A model generated the notes under the pieces. It had not been told where the DNA came from, searched no databases, and saw nothing but the letters and a program-made list of their open reading frames with translations. This document shows, in pieces, positions 33,431 to 42,718 of a stretch of DNA of 64,000 nt. Origin of the DNA: Flavobacterium fluviatile. Its GTDB lineage: Bacteria; Bacteroidota; Bacteroidia; Flavobacteriales; Flavobacteriaceae. The stretch is taken from NCBI RefSeq assembly GCF_010645065.1, contig NZ_JAADZW010000002.1:372001-436000 (forward strand). Direction: 5' to 3'. The position numbers and the translations under genes were made by a program. Numbering within the stretch: position 1 is the first letter of the stretch; each line of letters opens with the position of its first letter.

Positions 33431-34528
33431 TTATACTGATAATTCAGGTTTCATTCCTAAGTCACGTAAATGTTTAAAGTGAGCAACAATTGCGCTTCTC
33501 ATTGTTTTGTATTCGTAATAAGGCAAGTTGCACTCTTTAGCAGTTTCTTTTACAATTTTTGCAATTTTACCATAATGAATGTGACTGATATGTGGAAAAA
33601 TATGATGTTCTATTTGGTGGTTTAAACCGCCGGTGTACCAGTTTACAAGCGCATTTTTTGGTGCGAAATTAGTGGTAGTATACAATTGGTGGATGGCCCA
33701 GGTGTTGTCCATTTCGCCTAATTCATTCGGTTCAGGATTGGTAGTATGATCTACAACATGTGCTAATTGAAATACAATACTTAAGATCAATCCTGTTGTA
33801 TAATGCATTACAAAAAATCCAAGAACGACTTTCCACCATGTAATTCCAATTACGATTGGCAATACAATCCAGATTGAAGCATAAATGATTTTTGTAATGA
33901 TTAAAGTAGTCCAGAGAATTTTAGGGCTTTTTGGTTCTCCATACGATAATTTTCTTTTCAGATAATTACGCATTTGCTTAAAATCAGTTGTAATAGCCCA
34001 GTTAAAAGTCAGCAAACCGTATAAGAAAACAGAATAATAATGCTGAAAACGGTGAAAACTATGCCATTCTGCATGTTTTGTAAAACGGATAATTCTTCCG
34101 GCATCCAGGTCTTCATCGTGTCCCGGAATATTGGTATAAGTGTGGTGCAAAACATTATGCTGAACCTGCCAGTTGTAAACGTTTCCGGCCAAAACATAAA
34201 TCGTGCCGCCCATTAATTTGTTGATCCAGCCTTTGTCAGAGTAAGAACCGTGATTTCCATCGTGCATTACGTTCATTCCAACACCGGCCATTCCGATGCC
34301 CATTACTACAGATAAAAGCAGCATGACCCAAAATGGCATGTTAAGAGTAAGGATCAAAAAGTAAGGAGTTAAAAAAACAGCAAATAGAATAACAGCTTTT
34401 AAATGCAGTTTCCAGTTTCCCGTTTTTTGAATATTATTTTCTTTGAAATAATTGTTTACCCGAGAGTTAAGTGTCCTGAAAAACTTCAGATTGTCTTGTC
34501 TTGCAAAAGTCGGAGCGGTATTATTCAT
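33431..34528 (-). CDS. Membrane fatty-acid desaturase
   Basis: A 365-residue acyl-lipid or acyl-CoA desaturase. The three iron-binding histidine boxes are clear: HDGNH (about 90), HNVLHH (about 125) and HQIEHH near the C terminus. Four or so membrane helices lie between them. It introduces a double bond into fatty acids to keep membranes fluid. A start at 34600 is excluded because a -7 box (TACCTTTG, 34555-34548) lies inside that extension; the ATG at 34528 gives the family's usual start. Divergent from rsmG. Confidence 0.93.
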   Translation of the reverse strand: MNNTAPTFARQDNLKFFRTLNSRVNNYFKENNIQKTGNWKLHLKAVILFAVFLTPYFLILTLNMPFWVMLLLSVVMGIGMAGVGMNVMHDGNHGSYSDKGWINKLMGGTIYVLAGNVYNWQVQHNVLHHTYTNIPGHDEDLDAGRIIRFTKHAEWHSFHRFQHYYSVFLYGLLTFNWAITTDFKQMRNYLKRKLSYGEPKSPKILWTTLIITKIIYASIWIVLPIVIGITWWKVVLGFFVMHYTTGLILSIVFQLAHVVDHTTNPEPNELGEMDNTWAIHQLYTTTNFAPKNALVNWYTGGLNHQIEHHIFPHISHIHYGKIAKIVKETAKECNLPYYEYKTMRSAIVAHFKHLRDLGMKPELSV

Positions 34529-34547
34529 ATTAATTTTAAATAGTTTC

Positions 34548-34619
34548 CAAAGGTAATTATTATAAATTCTCAATTTGCAAAATTGAGTTAAATATTTCAA
34601 TCGTAAAGTAGTACTTTTG
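34548..34619. promoter_or_regulatory. Divergent desaturase/rsmG promoters with shared palindrome
   Basis: Desaturase -7 box TACCTTTG at 34555-34548 (minus); rsmG -7 box TACTTTTG at 34612-34619 (plus). Between them is CTCAATTT-gca-AAATTGAG (34569-34587), with perfect 8-base arms, about -37 from the desaturase start and -48 from the rsmG start. A good operator candidate for the desaturase. Confidence 0.65.
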
Positions 34620-34635
34620 TTAAAAAATTAGAGCA

Positions 34636-35271
34636 ATGGATGAGATATTGAAATATTTTCCTGATTTGACGGATCTTCAAATCGAACAATTTCAAAAATT
34701 AGACTTTTTATACCACGACTGGAATGAAAAAATCAATGTTATTTCAAGAAAAGATATTGATTCATTATATACAAAACACATTTTGCATTCTCTTGGAATT
34801 GCAAAAATCATGAAATTTGAACCCGGAGCAACAGTTTTGGACGTTGGAACAGGAGGAGGTTTTCCCGGAATTCCGTTGGCGATTCTTTTTCCCGAAACCC
34901 GTTTTTATTTAATTGATGTGATTGCCAAAAAAATAAAGGTAGTTCAGGGCGTTGTTGATGCTTTGGAATTAAAAAATGTAAAAGCAGAACAAAAACGTGC
35001 TGAACTGGTAAAAGGTGATTTCGATTTCATAGTAAGCCGTGCTGTGACCAATATGCCTGATTTTGTGTCATGGATTCATGACAAAATCAAAAAGCAGCAT
35101 AAACACACTTTAAAAAATGGAATACTATATTTAAAAGGTGGTGATTTGACAGAAGAGTTAAAAGACTTTCCCAAAGCTACCTTGTATGACTTATCTACAA
35201 TTTTTGAAGATGAGTTTTTTGAAACGAAGAAGGTAGTGCATTTGCCATTGAAGTTTCAGGCTAACAAATAG
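34636..35271 (+). CDS. rsmG: 16S rRNA m7G527 methyltransferase RsmG
   Basis: A 211-residue RsmG (GidB) that puts a 7-methyl group on G527 of 16S rRNA. Seen: WNEKINVISRKD (about 30), SAM site VLDVGTGGGFPGIPLAI (about 73), and VSRAVTNMP (about 137). Length fits. Its start lies 17 bases after a strong -7 box, giving a short leader. Terminator at 35304. Confidence 0.96.
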   Translation: MDEILKYFPDLTDLQIEQFQKLDFLYHDWNEKINVISRKDIDSLYTKHILHSLGIAKIMKFEPGATVLDVGTGGGFPGIPLAILFPETRFYLIDVIAKKIKVVQGVVDALELKNVKAEQKRAELVKGDFDFIVSRAVTNMPDFVSWIHDKIKKQHKHTLKNGILYLKGGDLTEELKDFPKATLYDLSTIFEDEFFETKKVVHLPLKFQANK

Positions 35272-35303
35272 TCTAAAGATGAAAGTCATAAAAAGTCAAA
35301 AGT

Positions 35304-35338
35304 AAAAGCCGAATCTTAATGAAAAGATTCGGCTTTTT
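35304..35338 (+). terminator. Terminator after rsmG
   Basis: AAAAGCCGAATCTT and AAGATTCGGCTTTT with a 6-base loop and a T run: a textbook intrinsic terminator. Confidence 0.9.
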
Positions 35339-35352
35339 ATATGGATAAGTTC

Positions 35353-35415
35353 AAACTTGAAACTTGAAACTTGAAACTTGAAACTTGAAACTTGAAACTT
35401 GAAACTTGAAACCTG
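35353..35415. repeat. Tandem AAACTTG heptamers
   Basis: Eight exact copies of AAACTTG and one AAACCTG. The same GAAAC-type unit recurs in shorter form near 11572-11610 and 20281-20300. A slippage-prone intergenic microsatellite; not a CRISPR, since there are no spacers. Confidence 0.85.
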
Positions 35416-35424
35416 AAACAAAAA

Positions 35425-37050
35425 TTAACCCAAAAACGGATACCTGTAATCCTCAGGAGTTACAAAAGTTTCTTTAATAGTTCTTGGCGAAGCCCAACGC
35501 AATAAGTTCAATGCAGAACCTGCTTTATCGTTGGTTCCTGAAGCTCTTGCTCCGCCAAAAGGCTGCATTCCTACTACTGCTCCTGTTGGTTTGTCGTTGA
35601 TATAGAAGTTACCTGCAGAATTTTGCAATTTTACAGTAGCCGTTTCAATGGCATAACGATCCTGGCTGAAAACAGCTCCGGTCAAAGCATATTCAGAAGT
35701 AGTATCAACCAATTCTAAAGTTTCTTCCCACTTAGCATCTTCGTAAATGTAAATTGTCACAACCGGTCCGAATAATTCGGTTTCCATAGTTGTGTATTTT
35801 GGATTTGTAGTAACAATAACCGTTGGTTCTACAAAGTACCCAACAGATTTATCATAATTTCCTCCGATGATAATTTCTGCATCAGCGTCTTTTTTAGCCT
35901 GATCGATATAACTCGCTAATTTGTCAAAAGAACCTTCGTGGATAACTGCTGTGATAAAGTTTCCGAAATCTTCCGGAGAACCCATTTTCATTGATTTTAC
36001 ATCGGTAATCAATTGTTCTTTTACAGCTGGCCATAAACTTTGCGGAATATAAACTCTTGAAGCTGCAGAACATTTTTGCCCCTGAAATTCAAAAGCACCA
36101 CGAGTGATTCCAGTAACAACTTGTTTTACATTAGCGCTTGGGTGTGCAATGATAAAATCTTTACCACCCGTTTCTCCCACAATTCTTGGATATGTTTTGT
36201 AGTTGTGAATGTTGGCTCCAATTTTAGCCCAGATATCTTTAAAAACGTGAGTCGATCCTGTAAAGTGAACTCCGGCAAAATCACGGCTTGCCAAAACAGT
36301 ATCGGTAATCATTAAAGCATCTCCAAAAACAACATTGATAACACCATCAGGAACTCCCGCTTCTTTGAAAACATCAAGGATGATTTTTGTAGAAAATACC
36401 TGGCTGTCACTTGGTTTCCAAACCACAACGTTGCCCATCATTGCAGCACTTGCAGGAAGATTGGCAGCAATTGCCGTAAAGTTAAAAGGAGTAATAGCGT
36501 AAACAAAACCTTCAAGAGGGCGGTATTCTAAACGGTTCCATGTAGTAGAATCCGATTTTGGCTGGTCTCCATAAATCTGAGTCATAAATTCTACATTGTA
36601 ACGTAAAAAGTCAATCAGCTCACATGAAGCATCAATTTCTGCCTGATGAATATTTTTTGACTGACCAATCATAGTGGCAGCGTTGATGCGTGCTCTGTAT
36701 GGACCAGCAATAAGTTCAGCTGCTTTTAAGAAAATAGCAGCACGCTGTTCCCATGCCATGTTTGCCCAGGCGCTTCTTGATTCAAGTGCGTTCGCGATTG
36801 CTTTTTCGATATGATGTTTTTCAGCCAGATGATATTTTCCAACCACGTGCTGGTGATCATGCGGTGCTGTAATATTTCTAGTATTTCCGGTTCTGATTTC
36901 TTCGCTTCCGATATGCAAAGGAACATCAATTTGAGAATTCCACATTGTAGTGTAAGCTTCCTGCACATCGGCTCTTTCCGGTGAGTTTGGTGCGTATCCT
37001 TTTACCGGTTCATTAACCGCTTTAGGTACATTAAAAAATCCTTTTAACAT
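35425..37050 (-). CDS. pruA: L-glutamate gamma-semialdehyde dehydrogenase PruA
   Basis: A 541-residue aldehyde dehydrogenase of the P5C type, the second step of proline breakdown, oxidising glutamate semialdehyde to glutamate with NAD. Seen: FNFTAIAANLPASAAMMGN, FTGSTHVFK, VGETGGKDF (catalytic Glu) and nucleophile Cys in FQGQKCSAASRVY. Length fits the single-domain PruA; the proline dehydrogenase is not fused or nearby. The -7 box TACTTTTG is at 37098-37091. Confidence 0.95.
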   Translation of the reverse strand: MLKGFFNVPKAVNEPVKGYAPNSPERADVQEAYTTMWNSQIDVPLHIGSEEIRTGNTRNITAPHDHQHVVGKYHLAEKHHIEKAIANALESRSAWANMAWEQRAAIFLKAAELIAGPYRARINAATMIGQSKNIHQAEIDASCELIDFLRYNVEFMTQIYGDQPKSDSTTWNRLEYRPLEGFVYAITPFNFTAIAANLPASAAMMGNVVVWKPSDSQVFSTKIILDVFKEAGVPDGVINVVFGDALMITDTVLASRDFAGVHFTGSTHVFKDIWAKIGANIHNYKTYPRIVGETGGKDFIIAHPSANVKQVVTGITRGAFEFQGQKCSAASRVYIPQSLWPAVKEQLITDVKSMKMGSPEDFGNFITAVIHEGSFDKLASYIDQAKKDADAEIIIGGNYDKSVGYFVEPTVIVTTNPKYTTMETELFGPVVTIYIYEDAKWEETLELVDTTSEYALTGAVFSQDRYAIETATVKLQNSAGNFYINDKPTGAVVGMQPFGGARASGTNDKAGSALNLLRWASPRTIKETFVTPEDYRYPFLG

Positions 37051-37090
37051 GGATAAGATATTTTAAAATTACGAATTGTTTAATTTTAGG

Positions 37091-37098
37091 CAAAAGTA
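37091..37098 (-). promoter_or_regulatory. -7 box of pruA
   Basis: TACTTTTG on the minus strand, exact TAnnTTTG, about 41 bases before the ATG. Confidence 0.65.
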
Positions 37099-37196
37099 CA
37101 AAGGATATTTTGATTATATCACAATACAATATTAAAATGTTGTAATTTAATAAACTAATCGCATGAAGCTGTAAATTATCACTCTTTATAAAGTTT

Positions 37197-37204
37197 TAAA
37201 TTTG
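37197..37204 (+). promoter_or_regulatory. -7 box of ligase-associated repair cluster
   Basis: TAAATTTG, exact TAnnTTTG, 34 bases before the exonuclease ATG. No SOS-type operator recognised. Confidence 0.6.
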
Positions 37205-37237
37205 AGACTCTTGTGAAAAAAGATATAATTTATAATT

Positions 37238-38293
37238 ATGAAAATTCCACTCTTAGCTTTTAACGACAAAGGGATTTACTGCCAGCAGGCTGATGTGTAT
37301 CTCGATCCGTGGAGACCTGTAAAAAATGCCATAATTACTCACGGACATTCAGATCATGCTCGCTGGGGACATCAAAATTATATTACACATCACACCAATA
37401 TTCCGATTATTCGTCATCGATTGGGCGAAATAAATGTAACCGGAAAAGAGTGGGGAGAGACCTTTGTCATTAATAATGTAAAATTCTCCTTGCATCCCGC
37501 CGGACATATTATAGGAAGCTCTCAAATAAGAGTTGAACACAAAGGCGAAGTCTGGGTTTTTACAGGAGATTACAAAATCGAAGATGACGGAATCTCCACT
37601 CCTTATGAAACTGTAAAATGCCATACTTTTATCACCGAATGTACTTTTGGACTGCCGGCTTTTAACTGGACGCCACAGGCAGAAGTAATCACAGATATCA
37701 ATAATTGGTGGGCAGAGAATAAGGCAGAAGGAAAAACGTCTATTCTTTTTGGATATTCTTTAGGAAAAGCACAAAGGCTTTTAAAATATTTAGATACCGA
37801 TATCGGTAAAATCTACACACATGGTGCCATTGAAAATATGACGAATGTTTTACGTCCTTTGGTTGATTTTCCGAAAACCGAATTGATAACCAGAGAAACC
37901 AAAAAAGAAGAACTTTTAGGCAATATCGTCCTTGCTCCCCCAAGTGCACACGGAAGTGTCTGGATCAGGAAAATGACACCATTTGTAACCGGAGCCGCAA
38001 GTGGATGGATGGCTTTTCGAGGAGCCAGAAGAAGACGTGCCATTGACAAAGGTTTTGTGCTAAGTGACCATTGTGATTGGTACTCCTTACTCGACAGTAT
38101 CAAAGCAACTGGTGCAGAAAAAGTAATCTGTACACACGGTTACACCGATATTTTTTCTAAATATTTAAGGGAATTGGGTTATGATGCCAGAACTGAAAAA
38201 ACGCAATACGAAGGTGAAGCGGCTGAAATGGAAAAAGAAGAAAAAGATGTAGAGATAGATCAAAATCAAACTTCTATTATTTCTGAAAATTAA
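37238..38293 (+). CDS. Ligase-associated MBL-fold DNA exonuclease
   Basis: A 351-residue metallo-beta-lactamase/beta-CASP nuclease (YSH1/SNM1-like), known as the exonuclease of the ligase-associated DNA-damage-response cluster. Zinc motif THGHSDHARWGH (about 31-42), then HPAGHIIGSSQ and VFTGDYKIEDDG, and the late CTHGYTDIFS. First of four genes that process and seal breaks together. A 184-base gap with an inverted repeat follows before the ligase. Confidence 0.92.
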   Translation: MKIPLLAFNDKGIYCQQADVYLDPWRPVKNAIITHGHSDHARWGHQNYITHHTNIPIIRHRLGEINVTGKEWGETFVINNVKFSLHPAGHIIGSSQIRVEHKGEVWVFTGDYKIEDDGISTPYETVKCHTFITECTFGLPAFNWTPQAEVITDINNWWAENKAEGKTSILFGYSLGKAQRLLKYLDTDIGKIYTHGAIENMTNVLRPLVDFPKTELITRETKKEELLGNIVLAPPSAHGSVWIRKMTPFVTGAASGWMAFRGARRRRAIDKGFVLSDHCDWYSLLDSIKATGAEKVICTHGYTDIFSKYLRELGYDARTEKTQYEGEAAEMEKEEKDVEIDQNQTSIISEN

Positions 38294-38307
38294 CAATGAA
38301 AAAAATT

Positions 38308-38437
38308 AACACATAGAAACATAGGTTTAAAATTTAAAGAAAAAGGTAAAAGAAAAACCAGTTTTCACACATAGCTATGTTTGTTTAAATAAATGAAATG
38401 CCTTTGAACGCAAAGAAAATCTATGATTCTATGTGTT
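38308..38437. repeat. Inverted repeat with AACACATAG arms
   Basis: Arms AACACATAGAAACATAG (38308-38324) and CTATGATTCTATGTGTT (38421-38437), with a smaller hairpin between. It sits inside the repair operon between exonuclease and ligase genes. Confidence 0.6.
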
Positions 38438-38476
38438 TTAATAAATATTATACGCAAAGAGTCAAATAGCATAAGA

Positions 38477-40078
38477 ATGAAAAATTTTGCCCAACTTATA
38501 AAAGCTCTCGACAGTTCGAATAAAACGAATGTAAAAGTTGATGCGCTGACGACCTATTTTAAAAATGCGTCGCCGGAAGATAAGGTGTGGACCATTGCAA
38601 TTCTTTCGCATCGTCGTCCGCCAAGACCTGTTAATACTACCTTACTTCGAATTTGGGCAAATGAACTGGCGAATATTCCGTTATGGCTTTTTGAAGAAAG
38701 TTATCATATAGTAGGCGATTTAGCCGAAACCATTGCTTTGATCATTCCAGCCACAAAAGAACATTCGGATAAAAGTTTAACAGAATACCTCCAGGAGATT
38801 ATTGCGTTAAAAAAGAAATCAGATGCTGAGAAAAAAGAATATTTACACGAGAACTGGCTGGCTTTAAATTATTATGAACGCTTTGTTTTTACTAAATTAA
38901 TTACCGGAAGTTTAAGAATCGGCGTAAGTCAAAAACTAATGACCAGGGCCTTATCAAAAGCAGAAGAAGTTGATGAAGATGCACTGGCTTATAAACTTAT
39001 GGGAAACTGGGATCCGAATACCATTACGTTCCAGGAATTAATTTTAGATGAAAAAAGCAGTGATTATTTATCAAAACCGTATCCTTTTTATCTGGCGTAC
39101 CCAATTGAAGGTGAAGTCTATAATTTAGGAAATCCCGAAGACTGGTCGATTGAACACAAATGGGACGGTATTCGCTCGCAGACCATTATTCGGGAGAATG
39201 AACTTTATGTATGGTCAAGAGGAGAGGAACTGGTTACCGATAAATATCCGGAGTTTCAGTCATTTGTTGGTTTGATTCCAAACGGAACAGTCATTGACGC
39301 AGAAATCCTGGCTTTTCCGGAGGGGGAAATCGGAACTTTTAATGATCTGCAAACGAGAATCGGAAGGAAAACCATCTCGGCAAGTCTGCTGGAAAAGGTG
39401 CCTGTAATTTTGAAAGCCTACGATATTTTGGAATGGGAGGGACAGGATATTCGAAATTTGCCTTATTCAGAAAGAAGATTATTACTGGAACAATTATATG
39501 ATTCGCTTAAAGATAAGACTTCTCATTTTCAGCTATCAGAAAGGGTTTTACTCCATTCCTGGGAAGATGTAACAGCTGAAAGAATGCGTGCGCGCGAAAT
39601 GAAAAGTGAAGGTCTGATGTTAAAGCGCAATAATTCTCCTTATTTGGTGGGAAGAAAAAAAGGCGACTGGTGGAAATGGAAAATAGAACCTTTGGTAATC
39701 GATGCTGTTCTGACCTACGCTATGCGCGGACACGGAAGAAGATCTAATCTTTTTACGGATTACACCTTTGCACTTTGGCAGACCAATGATAATGGAGAAA
39801 GAGAATTAGTAACTTTTGCCAAAGCGTATTCAGGTTTAACAGATGCCGAGTTTCGAAGAGTGGATGATTTTATCAAAAAGAATACTTTAGAGCGTTTTGG
39901 TCCCGTGCGAAGTGTGACACCACAATTGGTTTTCGAAATTGGTTTCGAAGGAATTGCCTTATCCAAAAGACACAAAAGCGGAGTGGCAACAAGGTTTCCA
40001 AGAATTTTGAGATGGAGGCACGACAAAAAAATTGAGGAAGCCAATTCAATTGAAGATTTAAAAAATATGATTTCATAA
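38477..40078 (+). CDS. ATP-dependent DNA ligase of the repair cluster
   Basis: A 533-residue ATP ligase. N-terminal DNA-binding domain (1-200), adenylation domain with motif I lysine in EHKWDGIRSQ (about 227), motif III (AYDILEW), motif IV (EGLMLKR) and motif V (GDWWKWK), then an OB-fold. It seals nicks using ATP. The start at 38477 (MKNFAQLIKALD) fits the family better than 38423, whose extra 18 residues read through repeat-like sequence. Works with the neighbouring nuclease, helicase and PdeM. Confidence 0.94.
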   Translation: MKNFAQLIKALDSSNKTNVKVDALTTYFKNASPEDKVWTIAILSHRRPPRPVNTTLLRIWANELANIPLWLFEESYHIVGDLAETIALIIPATKEHSDKSLTEYLQEIIALKKKSDAEKKEYLHENWLALNYYERFVFTKLITGSLRIGVSQKLMTRALSKAEEVDEDALAYKLMGNWDPNTITFQELILDEKSSDYLSKPYPFYLAYPIEGEVYNLGNPEDWSIEHKWDGIRSQTIIRENELYVWSRGEELVTDKYPEFQSFVGLIPNGTVIDAEILAFPEGEIGTFNDLQTRIGRKTISASLLEKVPVILKAYDILEWEGQDIRNLPYSERRLLLEQLYDSLKDKTSHFQLSERVLLHSWEDVTAERMRAREMKSEGLMLKRNNSPYLVGRKKGDWWKWKIEPLVIDAVLTYAMRGHGRRSNLFTDYTFALWQTNDNGERELVTFAKAYSGLTDAEFRRVDDFIKKNTLERFGPVRSVTPQLVFEIGFEGIALSKRHKSGVATRFPRILRWRHDKKIEEANSIEDLKNMIS

Positions 40079-40127
40079 CAACCTCTGACTTGATTATTAA
40101 AAGTTGATTTATGAAGATATTTCCGCT

Positions 40128-40203
40128 CCTGCAAGGTTTTGTAAACCTTGTAGGTTTGTTTATAATAGCTAATACCTACAAGGTCAAAAAAAGACCTTGC
40201 AGG
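40128..40203. repeat. Inverted repeat E, copy 1
   Basis: Left arm CCTGCAAGGTTTTGTAAACC, right arm ending GACCTTGCAGG, with CTTGTAGGT/ACCTACAAG inside. Same family as 48968-49042. It lies between ligase and helicase genes. Confidence 0.75.
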
Positions 40204-40252
40204 TAAAAGCAATATCATTAGCAATAAAGACAGTTTAACATGTAGGTTAGAA

Positions 40253-42712
40253 ATGAAAAGAGAAGAACTATACACAATTGCCGAAAACTGGTTTCACGAT
40301 CAGGGATGGAAAGCTTTCCCTTTTCAGACCCAGACCTGGACTGCTTTTCTGCAAGGAAAAAATGGCTTACTGAACGCACCAACCGGAAGCGGGAAAACTT
40401 ATGCATTGTGGTTTCCGATAGTTCTTGATTACATGAAGAAAAATCCGGATTATAAAACTAAGTATAAACCCGGATTAAAAGCGATCTGGATTACGCCTTT
40501 ACGGGCACTTTCTGTTGAAATTAAACAGGCTGCGGATAGAATTGTTGACGATTTGAATACACAAATGACGGTCGGAATCCGATCAGGAGACACTTCTCAG
40601 AGCGAAAGGACAAAGCAAAGCAAAAAAATGCCTGACCTTCTCGTTACTACACCAGAAAGCCTTCAATTGCTACTGGCTTCCAAAGAATTTGCTAAAACTT
40701 TTGCCAGTTGTTCTGCGATTGTGGTTGACGAATGGCATGAATTATTAGGCACAAAAAGAGGAGTTCAGATGGAACTGGCTTTATCCCGATTAAAAACGGT
40801 CGCTCCCAAAATGCGAATTTGGGGAATTTCAGCCACAATAGGAAATCTGGAATTGGCACAACAGGTATTGTTAGGGGTAAATTCAGATGCTTACAATAAT
40901 TCGGTTTTGATTAAAGCCCACATCAATAAAAAAATAAATGTACTTTCGATACTACCTGAAAAAATGGACAGTTATCCCTGGCGCGGTCACATGGGATTAC
41001 ATCTAATCGATGAGGTTGCTAAAATAGTCCGTAAAAGCAAAACGACTTTAATATTTACCAACGTTCGTTCTGCGTGCGAAATGTGGTTTCAGGCGATATT
41101 AGAGAAATATCCGGAGTTTGCAGGAGATATGGCGATGCATCACGGAAGCATTAGCAGGGAAACACGTCTGTGGGTAGAAAATGCTATTAGAAATGAAGAT
41201 TTAAAAGTAGTGGTCTGTACATCGAGTCTCGATTTAGGAGTGGATTTTGCTCCGGTTGAAACCATTATTCAGGTGGGAGGACCAAAAGGCGTTGCACGTT
41301 TTTTGCAAAGGGCAGGACGAAGCGGGCATCAACCCGGAAAAGAAAGTGTTATCTATTTCCTTGCCACTCACGCTATCGAACTGATTGAAGCTTCGGCACT
41401 TAAAAAAGCAGTTGCCAAAACAATTGTCGAAGACCGCATTCCATATCTGAACAGCTGGGATGTTTTGGTACAATATTTAAATACTTTAGCGGTTTCAGAT
41501 GGGTTCTTTCCCGATGCTATTTTTGAAGAAGTAAAAACAACTTTCTGTTATCAAAATATAACGAAAGAAAACTGGAACTGGATTTTGAACTTCATTACCA
41601 ACGGAAGCCAGAGTTTACAAGCCTATGACGAATTTAAAAAAGTAGAAATTGAAGAAGACGGGCGCTATAAAATCAACAGCAGGCTGATTGCGATGCATCA
41701 CAGAATGCAGATAGGAACAATTGTTGGCGACGCTTCATTAAATGTGAAATTTTTAAGCGGAGGTTATATTGGAAATATCGAAGAATGGTTTGCCTCCAAG
41801 TTGCAGCCAGGAGACGTTTTTACATTTGCCGGAAAACGACTCGAATTATTTCGTGTGAAAAACATGCAGGTTTTGGTTCGAAAGGCAGATCCTAAAAAAG
41901 AATCCAGAACAGTAAGCTGGATGGGAGGACGAATGGCGTTATCGGTACAGATGAGTGAATTGCTCCGGGAAGAATTATACGCTGCCAATAGCGAAAATCT
42001 GACACCCGAATTAAAAGCGTTACAGCCTATCTTTGCAAGGCAGCGAAAAGAAAGTATTGTTCCGGATGCTGACGAATTTCTCATAGAAACCTTTAAAACC
42101 AGAGAGGGTTTTCATGCGGTATTTTATCTTTTTGAAGGCAGGTTTGTGCATGAAGCATTAGCCAGTATTTTGTCATATCGAATTAGTTTGTTGTCTCCAA
42201 TTACTTTTTCTTTAGCTTATAATGATTACGGTTTTGAATTGCTATCTGATCAGGAAATTGACATGCAGTCTGTTTTTGATAATAATCTGTTTTCTACAGA
42301 ATATGTTCATCATGATTTGCAAAAAAGTCTTAATCTAACTGAAATGGCCAGAAGAAAATTCAGGGATATTGCCGTAATTGCAGGACTGGTTTTTACCGGA
42401 ATGCCTGGAAGACCTGTCAAAACAAAACATTTGCAAAGTGGTTCACAATTGCTTTTTGAAGTTTTCAGGGATTATGAACCGGATAATTTATTGCTTCAGC
42501 AGGCTTATACCGAAACATTTGAACATCAGCTGGAAGAAGGACGTCTGATTCAGGCTTTAGAAAGGGTGAATAAGCAAACTATTATCTGGAAACAATGCAA
42601 AAAACCAACGCCATTTAGTTTTCCGATCATCACAGACCGCCTTCGGGAAAAATTGTCGAGTGAGACTTTAGCAGAAAGAATCAAAAAAATGACGGCAAGT
42701 TACATGAAATAA
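40253..42712 (+). CDS. Ligase-associated Lhr-like DEXH helicase
   Basis: An 819-residue superfamily 2 helicase of the bacterial Lhr-core type. Walker A APTGSGKTYALWFP (about 43), DEWH box in VVDEWHELLG, motif III WGISATIG, and C-terminal helicase motifs LDLGVDFAPVETIIQVG and RFLQRAGRSGHQ. A winged helix and Lhr C-terminal core follow. It unwinds DNA (or RNA:DNA) 3' to 5' for repair. 6 bases separate it from PdeM. Confidence 0.94.
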   Translation: MKREELYTIAENWFHDQGWKAFPFQTQTWTAFLQGKNGLLNAPTGSGKTYALWFPIVLDYMKKNPDYKTKYKPGLKAIWITPLRALSVEIKQAADRIVDDLNTQMTVGIRSGDTSQSERTKQSKKMPDLLVTTPESLQLLLASKEFAKTFASCSAIVVDEWHELLGTKRGVQMELALSRLKTVAPKMRIWGISATIGNLELAQQVLLGVNSDAYNNSVLIKAHINKKINVLSILPEKMDSYPWRGHMGLHLIDEVAKIVRKSKTTLIFTNVRSACEMWFQAILEKYPEFAGDMAMHHGSISRETRLWVENAIRNEDLKVVVCTSSLDLGVDFAPVETIIQVGGPKGVARFLQRAGRSGHQPGKESVIYFLATHAIELIEASALKKAVAKTIVEDRIPYLNSWDVLVQYLNTLAVSDGFFPDAIFEEVKTTFCYQNITKENWNWILNFITNGSQSLQAYDEFKKVEIEEDGRYKINSRLIAMHHRMQIGTIVGDASLNVKFLSGGYIGNIEEWFASKLQPGDVFTFAGKRLELFRVKNMQVLVRKADPKKESRTVSWMGGRMALSVQMSELLREELYAANSENLTPELKALQPIFARQRKESIVPDADEFLIETFKTREGFHAVFYLFEGRFVHEALASILSYRISLLSPITFSLAYNDYGFELLSDQEIDMQSVFDNNLFSTEYVHHDLQKSLNLTEMARRKFRDIAVIAGLVFTGMPGRPVKTKHLQSGSQLLFEVFRDYEPDNLLLQQAYTETFEHQLEEGRLIQALERVNKQTIIWKQCKKPTPFSFPIITDRLREKLSSETLAERIKKMTASYMK

Positions 42713-42718
42713 CCAGAT

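Noticed and set aside
35353..35415. Possible CRISPR
   Set aside because: Units are 7 bases with no spacers; a microsatellite.
39760..40275. 171-codon frame opposite the ligase
   Set aside because: Lies antisense to the conserved ligase C terminus and runs through a repeat.
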